Assembly (NCBI RefSeq): GCF_012979235.1
Contig: NZ_JAATWC010000004.1
Coordinates: 1 to 64,000, forward strand
Direction: 5' to 3'
Length of the DNA: 64,000 nucleotides
Source of the DNA: Dissulfurirhabdus thermomarina
GTDB lineage: Bacteria; Desulfobacterota; Dissulfuribacteria; Dissulfuribacterales; Dissulfurirhabdaceae
A program made the position numbers and the translations under genes. Positions 1 to 7,435 of this stretch are shown here, in pieces. Numbering within the stretch: the first letter of the stretch is position 1; every line of letters begins with the position of its first letter. Under the pieces are notes generated by a model, which was not told the DNA's origin, ran no database searches, and saw only the letters and a program-made list of their open reading frames with translations.

Positions 1-492
1 TACGACCCGGCGGCGGGGCGGTACCTGACGCCGGATCCGATTGGACTGGCTGGGGGGATCAATCGGTATGCGTATGTCCAGAATGATCCTTTACGGTTTA
101 TCGATCCATTAGGCCTGGCGTATTTCGCAAAACGACCGCTTTCTGGAATGTCTTGGATGGGTCCGGGTTCGTGTAATTCGATCGATGATTTCTTCAATAC
201 TGAGATTTCACACGAACAGCTATTTTTTGAGGACGGAAAAAGCCCATCGAATATCGGCTTCTTTGACGATGGCACTTTGAAGTCGGAACCTAACCCAACT
301 GGTTACCGCTGCCGCTCCGGGAAATACAACGATTGCATTATGCGCAAGGCGTTTGCTAATGTGGGACCACTTCCGTCGTATTGCCTTATCGGGAGAAACT
401 GCCAGACGTGGGCGGAACGTGTGAGAGAGGAATACGCGCGCCTCGCACAAGACCCGCAAGTTCAGAAGGAATGCCAGGAGTGTAAACAATGA
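1..492 (+). CDS. Orphan Rhs C-terminal module A (5' end outside window): core end plus toxin tip
   Basis: The frame is open from base 1. It begins with the Rhs core end ([19 protein letters not shown], then a YAYVQNDP block and DPLGL near residue 39), which in this family marks the autoproteolytic boundary. After that the sequence becomes AT-rich and unrelated to the other modules. The tip of about 120 residues carries a His ([10 protein letters not shown], with NIGFF shortly after) followed by [13 protein letters not shown], an order that recalls permuted papain-like (NlpC/P60 or LRAT-type) folds with H before C. That assignment is an inference. The tip is Cys-rich and ends in ECKQ. Its stop overlaps the next gene by 4 bp (ATGA), the usual toxin-immunity arrangement. 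The upstream Rhs shell is not in the window, so I cannot say whether this is the expressed tip of a complete Rhs protein or a displaced orphan. Confidence 0.75.
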   Translation, partial: YDPAAGRYLTPDPIGLAGGINRYAYVQNDPLRFIDPLGLAYFAKRPLSGMSWMGPGSCNSIDDFFNTEISHEQLFFEDGKSPSNIGFFDDGTLKSEPNPTGYRCRSGKYNDCIMRKAFANVGPLPSYCLIGRNCQTWAERVREEYARLAQDPQVQKECQECKQ

Positions 493-716
493 TTGTCTCG
501 TATATTATTTTTTTCGCTCTTGGCGTTGTTGCGTTTTTTTTGATGGCGAAATTTGGTCTGAAGATAAGGCTCGCGGTTGCTCTTGCTGTTTTTTTGATCC
601 CATCAGTTGTTCTGACGGTATGGGTTGTTAGGACGGGGGACAAGTCACCGCCAGATGCGGTGACGATCGTTCCAAAACATTCCGAGTCATCTGGCGAGAC
701 TGATTCGAAGGATTAA
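489..716 (+). CDS. Small two-helix membrane protein, putative immunity for tip A
   Basis: A 75-residue protein whose ATG overlaps the stop of tip A. Two hydrophobic segments (about residues 2-19 and 27-47) are separated by a short Lys/Arg-containing loop, and a hydrophilic Ser/Glu/Asp-rich tail follows. No family is recognised. Immunity is inferred from translational coupling to the Rhs tip, AT-rich composition matching the tip, and the same arrangement in the neighbouring modules. A membrane-located immunity protein would suggest that tip A acts at the inner membrane or in the periplasm. Confidence 0.6.
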   Translation: MIVSYIIFFALGVVAFFLMAKFGLKIRLAVALAVFLIPSVVLTVWVVRTGDKSPPDAVTIVPKHSESSGETDSKD

Positions 717-792
717 AATCAGCGAGCTGTCGGCGCCCCCCTATATTGGGGCCTTAGGGGACGCGTAGTTTTACGATCTTGACACAGCGGGA

Positions 793-860
793 GGCATGGC
801 ATCAGGAACCTGTGAGCGGTTGAAAATCCATTCACAGGAGGTCGCCCGGGATGCCATGCC
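793..860. repeat. Nested inverted repeat ahead of module B
   Basis: Outer arms GGCATGGCATC (793-803) and GATGCCATGCC (850-860) are perfect 11-bp complements. Inside them CCTGTGA (809-815) and TCACAGG (832-838) are a second perfect 7-bp pair. The inner right arm overlaps an AGGAGG ribosome-binding sequence and the outer right arm contains the ATG at 851, so the structure could hide the start of module B. It could equally be the end of a lost mobile element. Confidence 0.5.
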
Positions 861-1504
861 GCCTGCAGAAGGAGGAGATCGTGACACTGCAAGTCCTTGA
901 CGCAAAAGGGAAATCCAAGGCGGAGTACGAGGCCTTCGGCCGGGCGCACGTGGCCCCGGCCGCCCGGGCAACTTGCAACCTGCGCTTTCCCGGCCAGTAC
1001 TTTGACCAGGAGACGGGCCTCCACTACAACTGGCACAGGTATTATGATCCGAGTACGGGGAGGTACCTCACACCCGACCCTATCGGCTTAAACGGAGGTA
1101 TGAATTTATTCCTCTATGCAGAGGCCAACCCGATTAACTTCACCGATCCAGAATGGTTAAGAAAATTTGAGCCTCAAAATCCTTCAGGCTGTGAGTATTA
1201 CAAGAAGCGTTGTGAAGAGGGAGACGATTGCTCAAGAGACGAATACGCTTGTAAAGCATATGACTGTTGTAAGTCTTTTGGAGAGAACCCAACTTCTAAC
1301 TGTATAAGAGGATGCTTGATTGCTTTTGACAAAAGAAACTGTGCCCACCTTGAAGGAGAGGCGAGGAAGCGATGCCGAAGGCTTGCGCACTGGGACTGTT
1401 ATGATAGGTGCTTAGGTCATGGAAAAGGCTTAAAAGGTCTAATAACAGGCCCCCCGACACAATGTCTTGATGCCATGGATGAAGTAGGGGGCATGGGTTT
1501 CTGA
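851..1504 (+). CDS. Orphan Rhs module B: core fragment plus cysteine-rich tip
   Basis: 217 residues from an ATG with AGGAGG about 9 nt upstream, so this fragment may be translated on its own. Residues about 17-95 are Rhs core ([35 protein letters not shown], then a diverged N-P-I-N-F-TDP block). The cleavage-region DPxGL is altered to DPEWL. The tip (about residues 100-217) has roughly 14 cysteines, several in CC or CxxxC spacing, which suggests a disulfide-stabilised or metal-binding small domain. No toxin family is recognised. The partner gene starts 1 bp after the stop. Unlike most other tips in the island it does not end with a cysteine just before the stop. Confidence 0.7.
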   Translation: MPCRLQKEEIVTLQVLDAKGKSKAEYEAFGRAHVAPAARATCNLRFPGQYFDQETGLHYNWHRYYDPSTGRYLTPDPIGLNGGMNLFLYAEANPINFTDPEWLRKFEPQNPSGCEYYKKRCEEGDDCSRDEYACKAYDCCKSFGENPTSNCIRGCLIAFDKRNCAHLEGEARKRCRRLAHWDCYDRCLGHGKGLKGLITGPPTQCLDAMDEVGGMGF

Positions 1505-1505
1505 T

Positions 1506-1793
1506 ATGAAAAGTATTTTACTCATTGTTACCATCCTTTTGGTTTGTGGCTTCGTATTTCTTTGTAATCGCGCTCAAAAATCTGACTTAAAAATAGGAGC
1601 CTTCTCATTCCTTGTCATTGGCATGTTGATTGGCCTTCTTGGTGGTTTTCAGATTTTTTGGGGGTTAGACAATACTAAAGGCTGGAATCCATATGGATGG
1701 TGGCTACTTGCATCATTCGCCACGACAGTCATAGGTGGGCTTGTAGGAGTTGTAATTTTTGGGAAAATAGCGAAGAAAAAAGCAATTAAATAG
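1506..1793 (+). CDS. Small membrane protein, putative immunity for tip B
   Basis: 95 residues with three likely membrane segments (about 3-20, 31-50 and 65-86), a Trp-rich stretch between the second and third (GWNPYGWW) and a basic C-terminal end (KIAKKKAIK). It starts immediately after the module B stop and is AT-rich like the tip. A rho-independent-type hairpin follows it. The immunity role comes from position only; no family was recognised. Confidence 0.6.
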   Translation: MKSILLIVTILLVCGFVFLCNRAQKSDLKIGAFSFLVIGMLIGLLGGFQIFWGLDNTKGWNPYGWWLLASFATTVIGGLVGVVIFGKIAKKKAIK

Positions 1794-1818
1794 TGCAGCT
1801 GTTCGGTTTTGATGTTTT

Positions 1819-1850
1819 AGGCGGTCGAGGAATTTTTCTTCAACCGCCTT
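1819..1850 (+). terminator. Hairpin after module B immunity gene
   Basis: GGCGGT (1820-1825) pairs with ACCGCC (1843-1848), with partial further pairing inside and a T-rich loop. It closely resembles the hairpins after modules C and F. The T-run after the stem is short because a transposase remnant begins there. Confidence 0.5.
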
Positions 1851-2514
1851 GCAGTATCTCAAGTACACCTACAACCTCAGCGATGACGATGTGGTTGTAG
1901 GATGGGTGGAAAATCCCTACTGGCAGTATTTGAGCGGCATGCAGTATTTCGAATACGAAGCGCCGATACACCCCTCGAGCATGAGCCGCTGGCGCAAACG
2001 CATTGGTGAGGCAGGTGCAGAACAGCTGCTGAAGGAAACCATCGCGGCCGGGCTTAAGCTCAAAGTCGTAAGACCCCATCAGCTCAAACGTGTCAACGTG
2101 GACACGACGGTGCAGGAAAAGGACATCCGTTTTCCCACCGATGCCAGGCTGTATCACCGTGCCCGGCGGCGCCTGGTCGATGCAGCCAAGAAGCGGAAGA
2201 TTCCCCTACGCCAAAACTACAACCGAATTGGCAGAGGTCTTTTTTTTCAGCAAAGCCGTTATGCCCATGCCCGCCAGATGAAACGGGCCGCAAAGTGCAT
2301 CCGCAAACTGAGAACAATCCTGGGACGTGTCATTCGAGATATCGAAAGAAAATGTTCGCATCCGGATGAACAGCTTCGGTTACTGTTGGACATTGCCAGA
2401 AGGATTTTTAACCAGCAGCGGAATGACAAAAACAAGATCTACCTGAAGGAGAAGCGCAAGGCCGGGCTCGTCACCAAACCCCTCACCCCTCCCGAGGCCA
2501 AAGGAGGCAAGTGA
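1849..2514 (+). pseudogene. Truncated IS5-family transposase remnant
   Basis: The reading frame matches the N-terminal half of IS5-family transposases: a helical DUF772-type segment (MSRWRKRIGEAG) followed by a DDE-type first catalytic segment (VNVDTTVQEKDIRFPTDARL). The first residues of the family are missing (it begins at MQYLKYTYNLSDD), and after about residue 200 the frame leaves the family and runs into an unrelated Lys/Pro-rich tail before a stop. The rest of the catalytic domain is absent, so the element cannot make an active enzyme. It separates modules B and C. Confidence 0.75.
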
Positions 2515-2525
2515 CCCGATTCACC

Positions 2526-2590
2526 GGCCTGGTCAGCCGAGCGAAGAACCATCGTTGGAAACCGGACATCTCAAATCGGCGTTGACACGA
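2526..2590 (+). repeat. 57-bp segment repeated in inverted orientation at 10251-10307
   Basis: The stretch containing GGTCAGCCGAGCGAAGAACC and GGACATCTCAAATCGG reappears in reverse complement near 10251-10307 with about two mismatches. The 16-mer GGACATCTCAAATCGG also occurs at 4022-4037 and 10202-10217. It looks like a recombination or insertion boundary shared by several breakpoints of the island. Confidence 0.6.
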
Positions 2591-3264
2591 TTCCGCTTTA
2601 CTTCCGGGAGGGCGGGGCGTATCATTTCATCCAGGCGGACCAGCTTGGGACGCCGCGGATGCTGGTGGATGCCACGGGGGTGGTGACGTGGCGGGCGGAG
2701 TACGAGGCCTTCGGCCTGGCGCAGATTGAGATTGAGGTGGTCGGGAATAATCTTCGGTTTCCGGGCCAGTACTTTGACCAGGAGACGGGCCTCCACTACA
2801 ACTGGCACCGCTACTACGACCCGGCGGCGGGGCGGTACCTGACGCCGGATCCGATTGGACTGGCTGGGGGCATTAACCTCTTTGCTTACGTCCAAAATAA
2901 TCCGGTTAATTTTACTGATCCTTATGGGTTGTGGCCTTTCGGTTTGCCTGGCAAAAGCGATGCCTTAAAAAATGGTTCATCTTGGGTAGATTACTATCTG
3001 CCTGGAATGGATAAGACACAGCAACAAAAAATCGTTAATGAAGTGGTGGATGAACTTGGCTGGAAGGATGTTAAAAATGGATTGAATAAATTTGGTAAAG
3101 ACTTTCAACCACCGACACCAGACCAACTGAAAGATTTAACATCTGATCAGAAGAAAATCATAGACGATTTTTTTAATAGAATCGATGTGCCTGGCGATAT
3201 CAAAAATCGTATTCATGATTTACTTTATCCAGAAATTAACGACCAAGGAACTTGTCCGAACTGA
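2581..3264 (+). CDS. Orphan Rhs module C: core fragment plus toxin tip
   Basis: An open frame of about 227 residues with no obvious start; the first in-frame ATG is 2659. It opens inside an Rhs repeat (YHFIQADQLGTPRMLVD), continues through EYEAFG and the core ([30 protein letters not shown]) and reaches a DPYGL boundary near residue 118. The tip is charged and helical (TQQQKIVNEVVDELG, then a Pro-rich turn and SDQKKIIDDFFNRID) and ends TCPN. No family recognised. The stop overlaps the ATG of the next gene by 1 bp. Upstream sequence is a repeat boundary and an IS remnant, so this is a displaced cassette and not a complete Rhs gene. Confidence 0.7.
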   Translation, partial: VDTIPLYFREGGAYHFIQADQLGTPRMLVDATGVVTWRAEYEAFGLAQIEIEVVGNNLRFPGQYFDQETGLHYNWHRYYDPAAGRYLTPDPIGLAGGINLFAYVQNNPVNFTDPYGLWPFGLPGKSDALKNGSSWVDYYLPGMDKTQQQKIVNEVVDELGWKDVKNGLNKFGKDFQPPTPDQLKDLTSDQKKIIDDFFNRIDVPGDIKNRIHDLLYPEINDQGTCPN

Positions 3265-3725
3265 TGAAACACAATCTGAAAGTATTATTATTGATGTTTA
3301 TGGCAACGTTCATTGTTGGGTGTGCCATTAGTGAAGATGGAACTTTGCGTGATAGCAAAGGTGTTATTGTGTCCTCTTCTAAAGAGGAGATATCGCAAAC
3401 GCAAAGAACGCTACTGAATGAGGAGATACCAAACAATCTTCCTGCATCGGCAGAAGGTGGCGTGATCTTTGATGGAAAAGTCATATCTGTTGACATAAAT
3501 CCTTCGGGCTTATATACGACCTTGTTTGAAGTTGATAGGGTTTTATTCGGTGATTTAAAGGGAGAAAAAAAAGTTGTTGTTCGCTCTCCTTCACCTAATA
3601 AGACGGGTATTGACTTCAAAAAAGGTGAAACCTATAGGGTCTTCGCTGTTTATCTTGATGGCTCTTATAGAACATGGGATTGGCTAGGTTCTGTCAAAAT
3701 TGATAATGGAAATCTGGCTAAATAA
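3264..3725 (+). CDS. Putative lipoprotein, immunity candidate for tip C
   Basis: 153 residues from the ATG overlapping the tip stop (TGATG). The N-terminus is a lipoprotein signal: MKHNLK, a hydrophobic core, then the lipobox IVGC with Cys near residue 20. The mature part is soluble and rich in Gly, Val and Lys, with a probable beta-rich domain (VISVDINPSGLYTTLFEVDR, DFKKGETYRVFAVYLDG). No named family is certain. A lipoprotein partner fits a toxin that acts in the periplasm. A near-identical but frameshifted copy lies at 9564-9905. Confidence 0.65.
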   Translation: MKHNLKVLLLMFMATFIVGCAISEDGTLRDSKGVIVSSSKEEISQTQRTLLNEEIPNNLPASAEGGVIFDGKVISVDINPSGLYTTLFEVDRVLFGDLKGEKKVVVRSPSPNKTGIDFKKGETYRVFAVYLDGSYRTWDWLGSVKIDNGNLAK

Positions 3726-4069
3726 AACGTGATGTTTTGGGTTCATCTGGCGGCTAAGATTTCCCATCTTAACCGCCTTTTCTGTTTGGGGAGCCCTTGA
3801 GGGCGGAAGGGTTGGTCGGGCGGGTGCTGTAATCAGATAGTGGTTGGCGGATTTTGTGCTTCGCTATGTTGCATAAAATTCCTTATGCTTGAATGCGGCG
3901 GCGGTAGCCGTACCGAGCTTACTATCGCATTAAACATATTTTGTGCGCCCGACAGGGGCGGCATCCGATGCGCAGCCGCCGGACATAGCCTGCATAAAAG
4001 GATGCCCCAGCTTGATCGGGAGGACATCTCAAATCGGTGTTTTGGGGACAAATAGCATCGGTGCTGACA
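3383..4069 (+). repeat. 687-bp direct repeat, copy 1 (copy 2 at 9564-10249)
   Basis: It starts inside the lipoprotein gene at AGAGGAGATATCGC and runs through its stop, the terminator and a non-coding stretch to GTGCTGACA at 4069. Copy 2 has only about ten substitutions plus a one-base deletion in an A-run. Copy 1 leads straight into Rhs module D; copy 2 leads into the inverted copy of the 2526-2590 repeat. Confidence 0.9.
3749..3782 (+). terminator. Rho-independent terminator after module C immunity gene
   Basis: GGCGGCTAAGAT (3749-3760) pairs with ATCTTAACCGCC (3766-3777) around a 5-nt loop, with one internal mismatch, followed by TTTTC. An identical copy lies at 9929-9962. The stretch from here to 4069 shows no convincing gene; a 71-codon frame there is conserved in both repeat copies but looks like chance. 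Confidence 0.75.
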
Positions 4070-4094
4070 CACGGACGCGGAGGGGAGGCAGGCG

Positions 4095-4598
4095 GTGCGG
4101 TACGACTACGCGGCCTTCGGCGCCCGCCGCCGGCACGGGGGCCGGGTGCGCCAGGCCCTGGTCTTTCCGGGGCAGTACCTGGACGAGGAGACGGGCCTCC
4201 ACTACAACTGGCACCGCTACTACGACCCGGCGGCGGGGCGGTACCTGACGCCGGATCCGCTGGGGCTGGCCGGGGGGATCAACCTGTATGCGTATGCCCA
4301 GAATAATCCGGTCAACTTTGTGGATCCAAGCGGTGAATTCATCGCCACCGGAACAGTAGCTTTTCTTTATTATGTGGCCGTGCCAGTCGCTGTAAGATAT
4401 GGGCCAACACTATATCGTGTGGCCCAAAGCGCTTACTTGCAATATGCTCCTAACATAAATTTGTTTGCAAAACGTTTATATGACTTAGAAGGTCCAGAAG
4501 GACCATCATTCCTTTCTCGATCTTATGAATTAATCAAGGAAGCTGAAGAAAAAGTAAACAAATGGATATCAAGCGAATCGGAATGCTCCCAAAAATAA
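4095..4598 (+). CDS. Orphan Rhs module D: core fragment plus short toxin tip
   Basis: 167 residues from a GTG; Rhs homology in this frame begins at about 4070. The core ([60 protein letters not shown]) is almost identical in DNA to module F. The tip of about 90 residues has one hydrophobic segment (FIATGTVAFLYYVAVPVAV), then a helical region and a Glu/Lys-rich end that finishes ECSQK. No toxin family is recognised. A CPBP-family membrane protease gene follows after 17 bp and is the likely partner. Confidence 0.65.
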   Translation: MRYDYAAFGARRRHGGRVRQALVFPGQYLDEETGLHYNWHRYYDPAAGRYLTPDPLGLAGGINLYAYAQNNPVNFVDPSGEFIATGTVAFLYYVAVPVAVRYGPTLYRVAQSAYLQYAPNINLFAKRLYDLEGPEGPSFLSRSYELIKEAEEKVNKWISSESECSQK

Positions 4599-4615
4599 TA
4601 GCCTAAAAATATCCC

Positions 4616-5311
4616 ATGCAAAATAATGTAAAAAAGCAAAAGAAACCAGGGAAAGTGATTGTTGATATATTACTGGCATTATTGATTTATTTTTTTTGTA
4701 TGTTCGGTTTGGTTGTAACGACTATAAAGATTGTACAGCAATGTATTGTTTTGGAACCTATTTATCAAAGGTTGGTTGATTCTCTAAGCTTAAGTCTAGC
4801 ATCATTTTTTCTAATTAAGCGTTATCCTTTAGAAGAAAAAATTTGTCTATTCGACAAATATCGGATCAAAATATTGATTAAATATGGACTACCTTTTGGT
4901 TTGTCGGTGGCAGTTTTAAATTTCCCATATTCATATGTCTACAATGGTGGCACAATTAGTCCTAAAGCGTTTATTGATCCTCAGCAGCATTATGTTTTTA
5001 TTTTATTTTTCTTGTTTTTTGCTGTTTTTGTGAGTCCCATCATGGAGGAATTATTTATTAGGGGCTGCCTTTTTCGTATATTAAGAACAAAATTTAGCTT
5101 TTTTGTGTCTACGCTTGCTTCTACGTGTCTATTTGTTTTTCTGCATAATATATCAAGCCAATATCAATTTATTAGATTGTTTATAATTTCCTTGATGCTT
5201 ACTTTTTGTTACGAATTTTCCAAAACACTTACGGCAAGCATGATAGCTCATTCTATTGGAAATGGAATTTGGTATGTAATGATATATGGTCATATGTACG
5301 GCATAATTTAG
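4616..5311 (+). CDS. CPBP-family intramembrane glutamic endopeptidase (CAAX protease homologue)
   Basis: 231 residues, very hydrophobic, with about six to eight membrane segments and a basic N-terminal tail. The family's catalytic signatures are visible: motif 1 EELFIRGCLFRIL (EExxxR, about residue 148), motif 2 FVFLHN (FxxxH) and a C-terminal HSIGNG with a His/Asn pair. CPBP proteins cleave substrates within the membrane, and many are linked to bacteriocin self-immunity. Directly behind Rhs tip D, and AT-rich like it, the gene is best read as the immunity partner, acting either by proteolysis or by binding. An accidental passenger is also possible. Confidence 0.75.
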   Translation: MQNNVKKQKKPGKVIVDILLALLIYFFCMFGLVVTTIKIVQQCIVLEPIYQRLVDSLSLSLASFFLIKRYPLEEKICLFDKYRIKILIKYGLPFGLSVAVLNFPYSYVYNGGTISPKAFIDPQQHYVFILFFLFFAVFVSPIMEELFIRGCLFRILRTKFSFFVSTLASTCLFVFLHNISSQYQFIRLFIISLMLTFCYEFSKTLTASMIAHSIGNGIWYVMIYGHMYGII

Positions 5312-5385
5312 ATATCTGTTCCTGTTCAATTGATCAGACCAAGCATGTCCATAGAATAGAACTCAAACTGTTCGGTCCCGGATGA

Positions 5386-5955
5386 TTGCGCGCATTTTTG
5401 ACAAAGATATCGGGCAGTTTCGTCTGGCACCGGTACTACGACCCGCAGACGGGGCGGTACCTGACGCCGGATCCGCTGGGGCTGGCCGGGGGGATCAATC
5501 GGTATGCGTATGTCCAGAATGATCCGGTTAACGTCATTGATCCACTGGGACTATGGACATTTACATATAGTGCAGACGGTCATGCTCCGACTGGCCCTTG
5601 GCCAGTTGCAGCAGGTGGGACCGCAAGTTCTAAGTTGGTGAATCCGTTAGACGCCTCAGGCAAACTTGAAAGCAGAGGAGTCACTCCAGAGGCGACTGCT
5701 GGAGTTTGGGCGGACATCGGTGTTAGTGCCGGTGTGGGAGATTTGAGTGGCACCGGAAATCAAGCTGGACCAACTGTAGGAATAGGTGCTGGCCGATATG
5801 GAGGTATTCAATTCACGTTGAGACGGGAATTTGATGAATCAAGATCATGGTATGATCCGTTGAGATATCTTGATGGGGTAAGTGTCGGTCTTGGCATCGG
5901 CTTAGGGCTGCCTGTTAACGTTACTGTACCACTTGAATCTAATTGCCTCAAGTAA
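5386..5955 (+). CDS. Orphan Rhs module E: very short core remnant plus glycine-rich tip
   Basis: Rhs homology begins abruptly at [13 protein letters not shown] (about 5424) and runs to DPLGL near residue 55. The 38 bases before it in the frame are not Rhs, so the start at a TTG is doubtful. The tip (about residues 56-189) begins WTFTYS and is rich in Gly and small residues ([39 protein letters not shown]), a pattern typical of beta-structured or membrane-inserting proteins. It ends SNCLK. Tips F and G share the Trp-Thr/Ser start, the Gly-rich middle and the Cys-Lys end. A membrane protein gene follows after 10 bp. Confidence 0.65.
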   Translation: MRAFLTKISGSFVWHRYYDPQTGRYLTPDPLGLAGGINRYAYVQNDPVNVIDPLGLWTFTYSADGHAPTGPWPVAAGGTASSKLVNPLDASGKLESRGVTPEATAGVWADIGVSAGVGDLSGTGNQAGPTVGIGAGRYGGIQFTLRREFDESRSWYDPLRYLDGVSVGLGIGLGLPVNVTVPLESNCLK

Positions 5956-5965
5956 GGATAAAACA

Positions 5966-6364
5966 ATGGGCGAACAATCAGGAGGCTTTTTCGTTATCAA
6001 CATTGTATTTTCTTTTGCTCTTGTCGTGGTAGGATTGATGTTCCTTGAAGGAATTTGGCAAGGTAAGGGGTCAGTTGTAAAGTCTTTTTTCAACATTGAT
6101 AATTGGTTGTTTTCGAAAATTAGTGACAAGAGAATCTTGAAAGCAGGAGATCGGCTAGCATTTATAGTTTGTGTCTTAATGGCTTTGTTTACATTTGCTA
6201 ACGGTTTGCTATCCATATTTTTGCCTCAAGTCCCTAATGTCAGTGTCGTCTTTCTTTTTATAGGGATCCTGTTAAGCTGGCCAATAAGAATATTTTTTGT
6301 CTCCTTGTACAAAAACAAAGAGTACGGGGAAGTCCCGAGAATCTGGCCATTCCCTAAAAAATAA
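5966..6364 (+). CDS. Small polytopic membrane protein, putative immunity for tip E
   Basis: 132 residues from an ATG preceded by TAAGGA; an in-frame TTG further upstream overlaps the tip and is less likely. Three to four membrane segments are visible (about residues 9-27, 61-82 and 90-110), with a charged stretch between the first and second. No family recognised. The next Rhs core fragment (module F) continues in the same frame straight after this gene's TAA, which shows how tightly the cassettes are joined. Confidence 0.6.
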   Translation: MGEQSGGFFVINIVFSFALVVVGLMFLEGIWQGKGSVVKSFFNIDNWLFSKISDKRILKAGDRLAFIVCVLMALFTFANGLLSIFLPQVPNVSVVFLFIGILLSWPIRIFFVSLYKNKEYGEVPRIWPFPKK

Positions 6365-6445
6365 AAAGGGGGCCGGGCGTATTTCTACCACCTGGACGGT
6401 CTCGGGACGCCGCTGGCGCTCACGGACGCGGAGGGGAGGCAGGCG

Positions 6446-7081
6446 GTGCGGTACGACTACGCGGCCTTCGGCGCCCGCCGCCGGCACGGGGGCCGGGTGC
6501 GCCAGGCCCTGGTCTTTCCGGGGCAGTACCTGGACGAGGAGACGGGCCTCCACTACAACTGGCACCGGTACTACGACCCGGCGACGGGGCGGTACCTGAC
6601 CCCGGATCCGGTGGGGCTGGCCGGGGGGATCAACCTGTATGCGTATGTCCAGAATGATCCGGTTAATGCGGTTGATCCGATGGGATTGGCAACATGGACG
6701 GGATATTTACACGTAGTCGCTGGTGGTGAAGTTTTTGGTGGGGGACTATTGACGGGTGGTCTGAAATCCGTGTCTCCGGATGGCAAGGTAACAACTGTAG
6801 CTATAATTGCGCCCTTGGTTGGTGTCACGGCTGGGCTTCCTGCATCAACTACAGGAGGGAAGGTTACATTTGAGACTCCGGGTACAGCAAATCCAAATGA
6901 TTTTTCTGGATATGTATCTTTCCTATCAGCAAATGCGGGTTTGGTAACTACAGGTGGCATGTCCTCAATCATGATTGGCAATGCAATTAGTGATGGACCA
7001 TTTTCGTTTCAATTTGGGTTTGATGCCAGCACTAGTGGCTTTATGGGCTGGTCTTTCCCAATTAGTGGAGGTTGTAAATGA
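6446..7081 (+). CDS. Orphan Rhs module F: core fragment plus glycine-rich tip
   Basis: 211 residues from a GTG; recognisable Rhs sequence in the same frame starts earlier, at about 6377 (AYFYHLDGLGTPLALTDAEG). The core is nearly identical in DNA to module D. After DPMGL (about residue 80) the tip begins ATWTGYLHV and is Gly/Ser/Thr-rich with alternating hydrophobic residues (GGEVFGGGLLTGG, AIIAPLVGVTAGL, FSFQFGFDASTSG), ending SGGCK. This matches tips E and G in style and suggests one toxin class, perhaps membrane-active. The function is not established. The stop overlaps the next ATG by 4 bp. Confidence 0.65.
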   Translation: MRYDYAAFGARRRHGGRVRQALVFPGQYLDEETGLHYNWHRYYDPATGRYLTPDPVGLAGGINLYAYVQNDPVNAVDPMGLATWTGYLHVVAGGEVFGGGLLTGGLKSVSPDGKVTTVAIIAPLVGVTAGLPASTTGGKVTFETPGTANPNDFSGYVSFLSANAGLVTTGGMSSIMIGNAISDGPFSFQFGFDASTSGFMGWSFPISGGCK

Positions 7082-7287
7082 AGCTTGGTTTAGCTCAGGC
7101 ATTAATGCCATTATTAGTTGGTATTTTCTTTGTAGTTAGTTATTTCCTTTCGGATAAACATTTCTTCTTCGAGTTTATCGCATACCTTCCAATGAAGAGA
7201 AAAGGTAGTGTCAAAATAGGATCATTAATTTTCGGTATTATATTTATTCTTATTTCAATTTATAATTTTTATAAATGGTCAAAGTAA
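7078..7287 (+). CDS. Small two-helix membrane protein, putative immunity for tip F
   Basis: 69 residues with two hydrophobic helices (about 5-23 and 46-63) separated by a basic loop (PMKRKGSVK). It is translationally coupled to tip F through an ATGA overlap and followed by a terminator hairpin. No family recognised; immunity is inferred from position and membrane location, as for the partners of tips A, B and E. Confidence 0.6.
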   Translation: MKLGLAQALMPLLVGIFFVVSYFLSDKHFFFEFIAYLPMKRKGSVKIGSLIFGIIFILISIYNFYKWSK

Positions 7288-7338
7288 GTCTGAGGAAAAC
7301 CTACAAAGGTTGCCTGGCTTAACAAATGGGTATTTTGA

Positions 7339-7370
7339 GGCGGTTGAAATTTTTCTCTTTAACCGCCTTT
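7339..7370 (+). terminator. Terminator-like hairpin after module F immunity gene
   Basis: GGCGGTT (7339-7345) pairs perfectly with AACCGCC (7361-7367) around a T-rich loop, followed by TTT. It is the same design as the hairpins at 1819 and 3749. Confidence 0.65.
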
Positions 7371-7435
7371 ACTTTACGGTTGCGATTCTGCGACCAATAG
7401 ACGAAAAACAAACCTTTTGCGGCCAGAATTCAACC

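Noticed and set aside
3840-4055. 71-codon frame conserved in both repeat copies (also 10020-10235)
   Set aside because: Conservation is explained by the recent duplication; no ribosome-binding site and no coding character.
5933-5965. Upstream TTG start for the tip E partner
   Set aside because: The ATG at 5966 has a better Shine-Dalgarno and gives a normal membrane-protein N-terminus.
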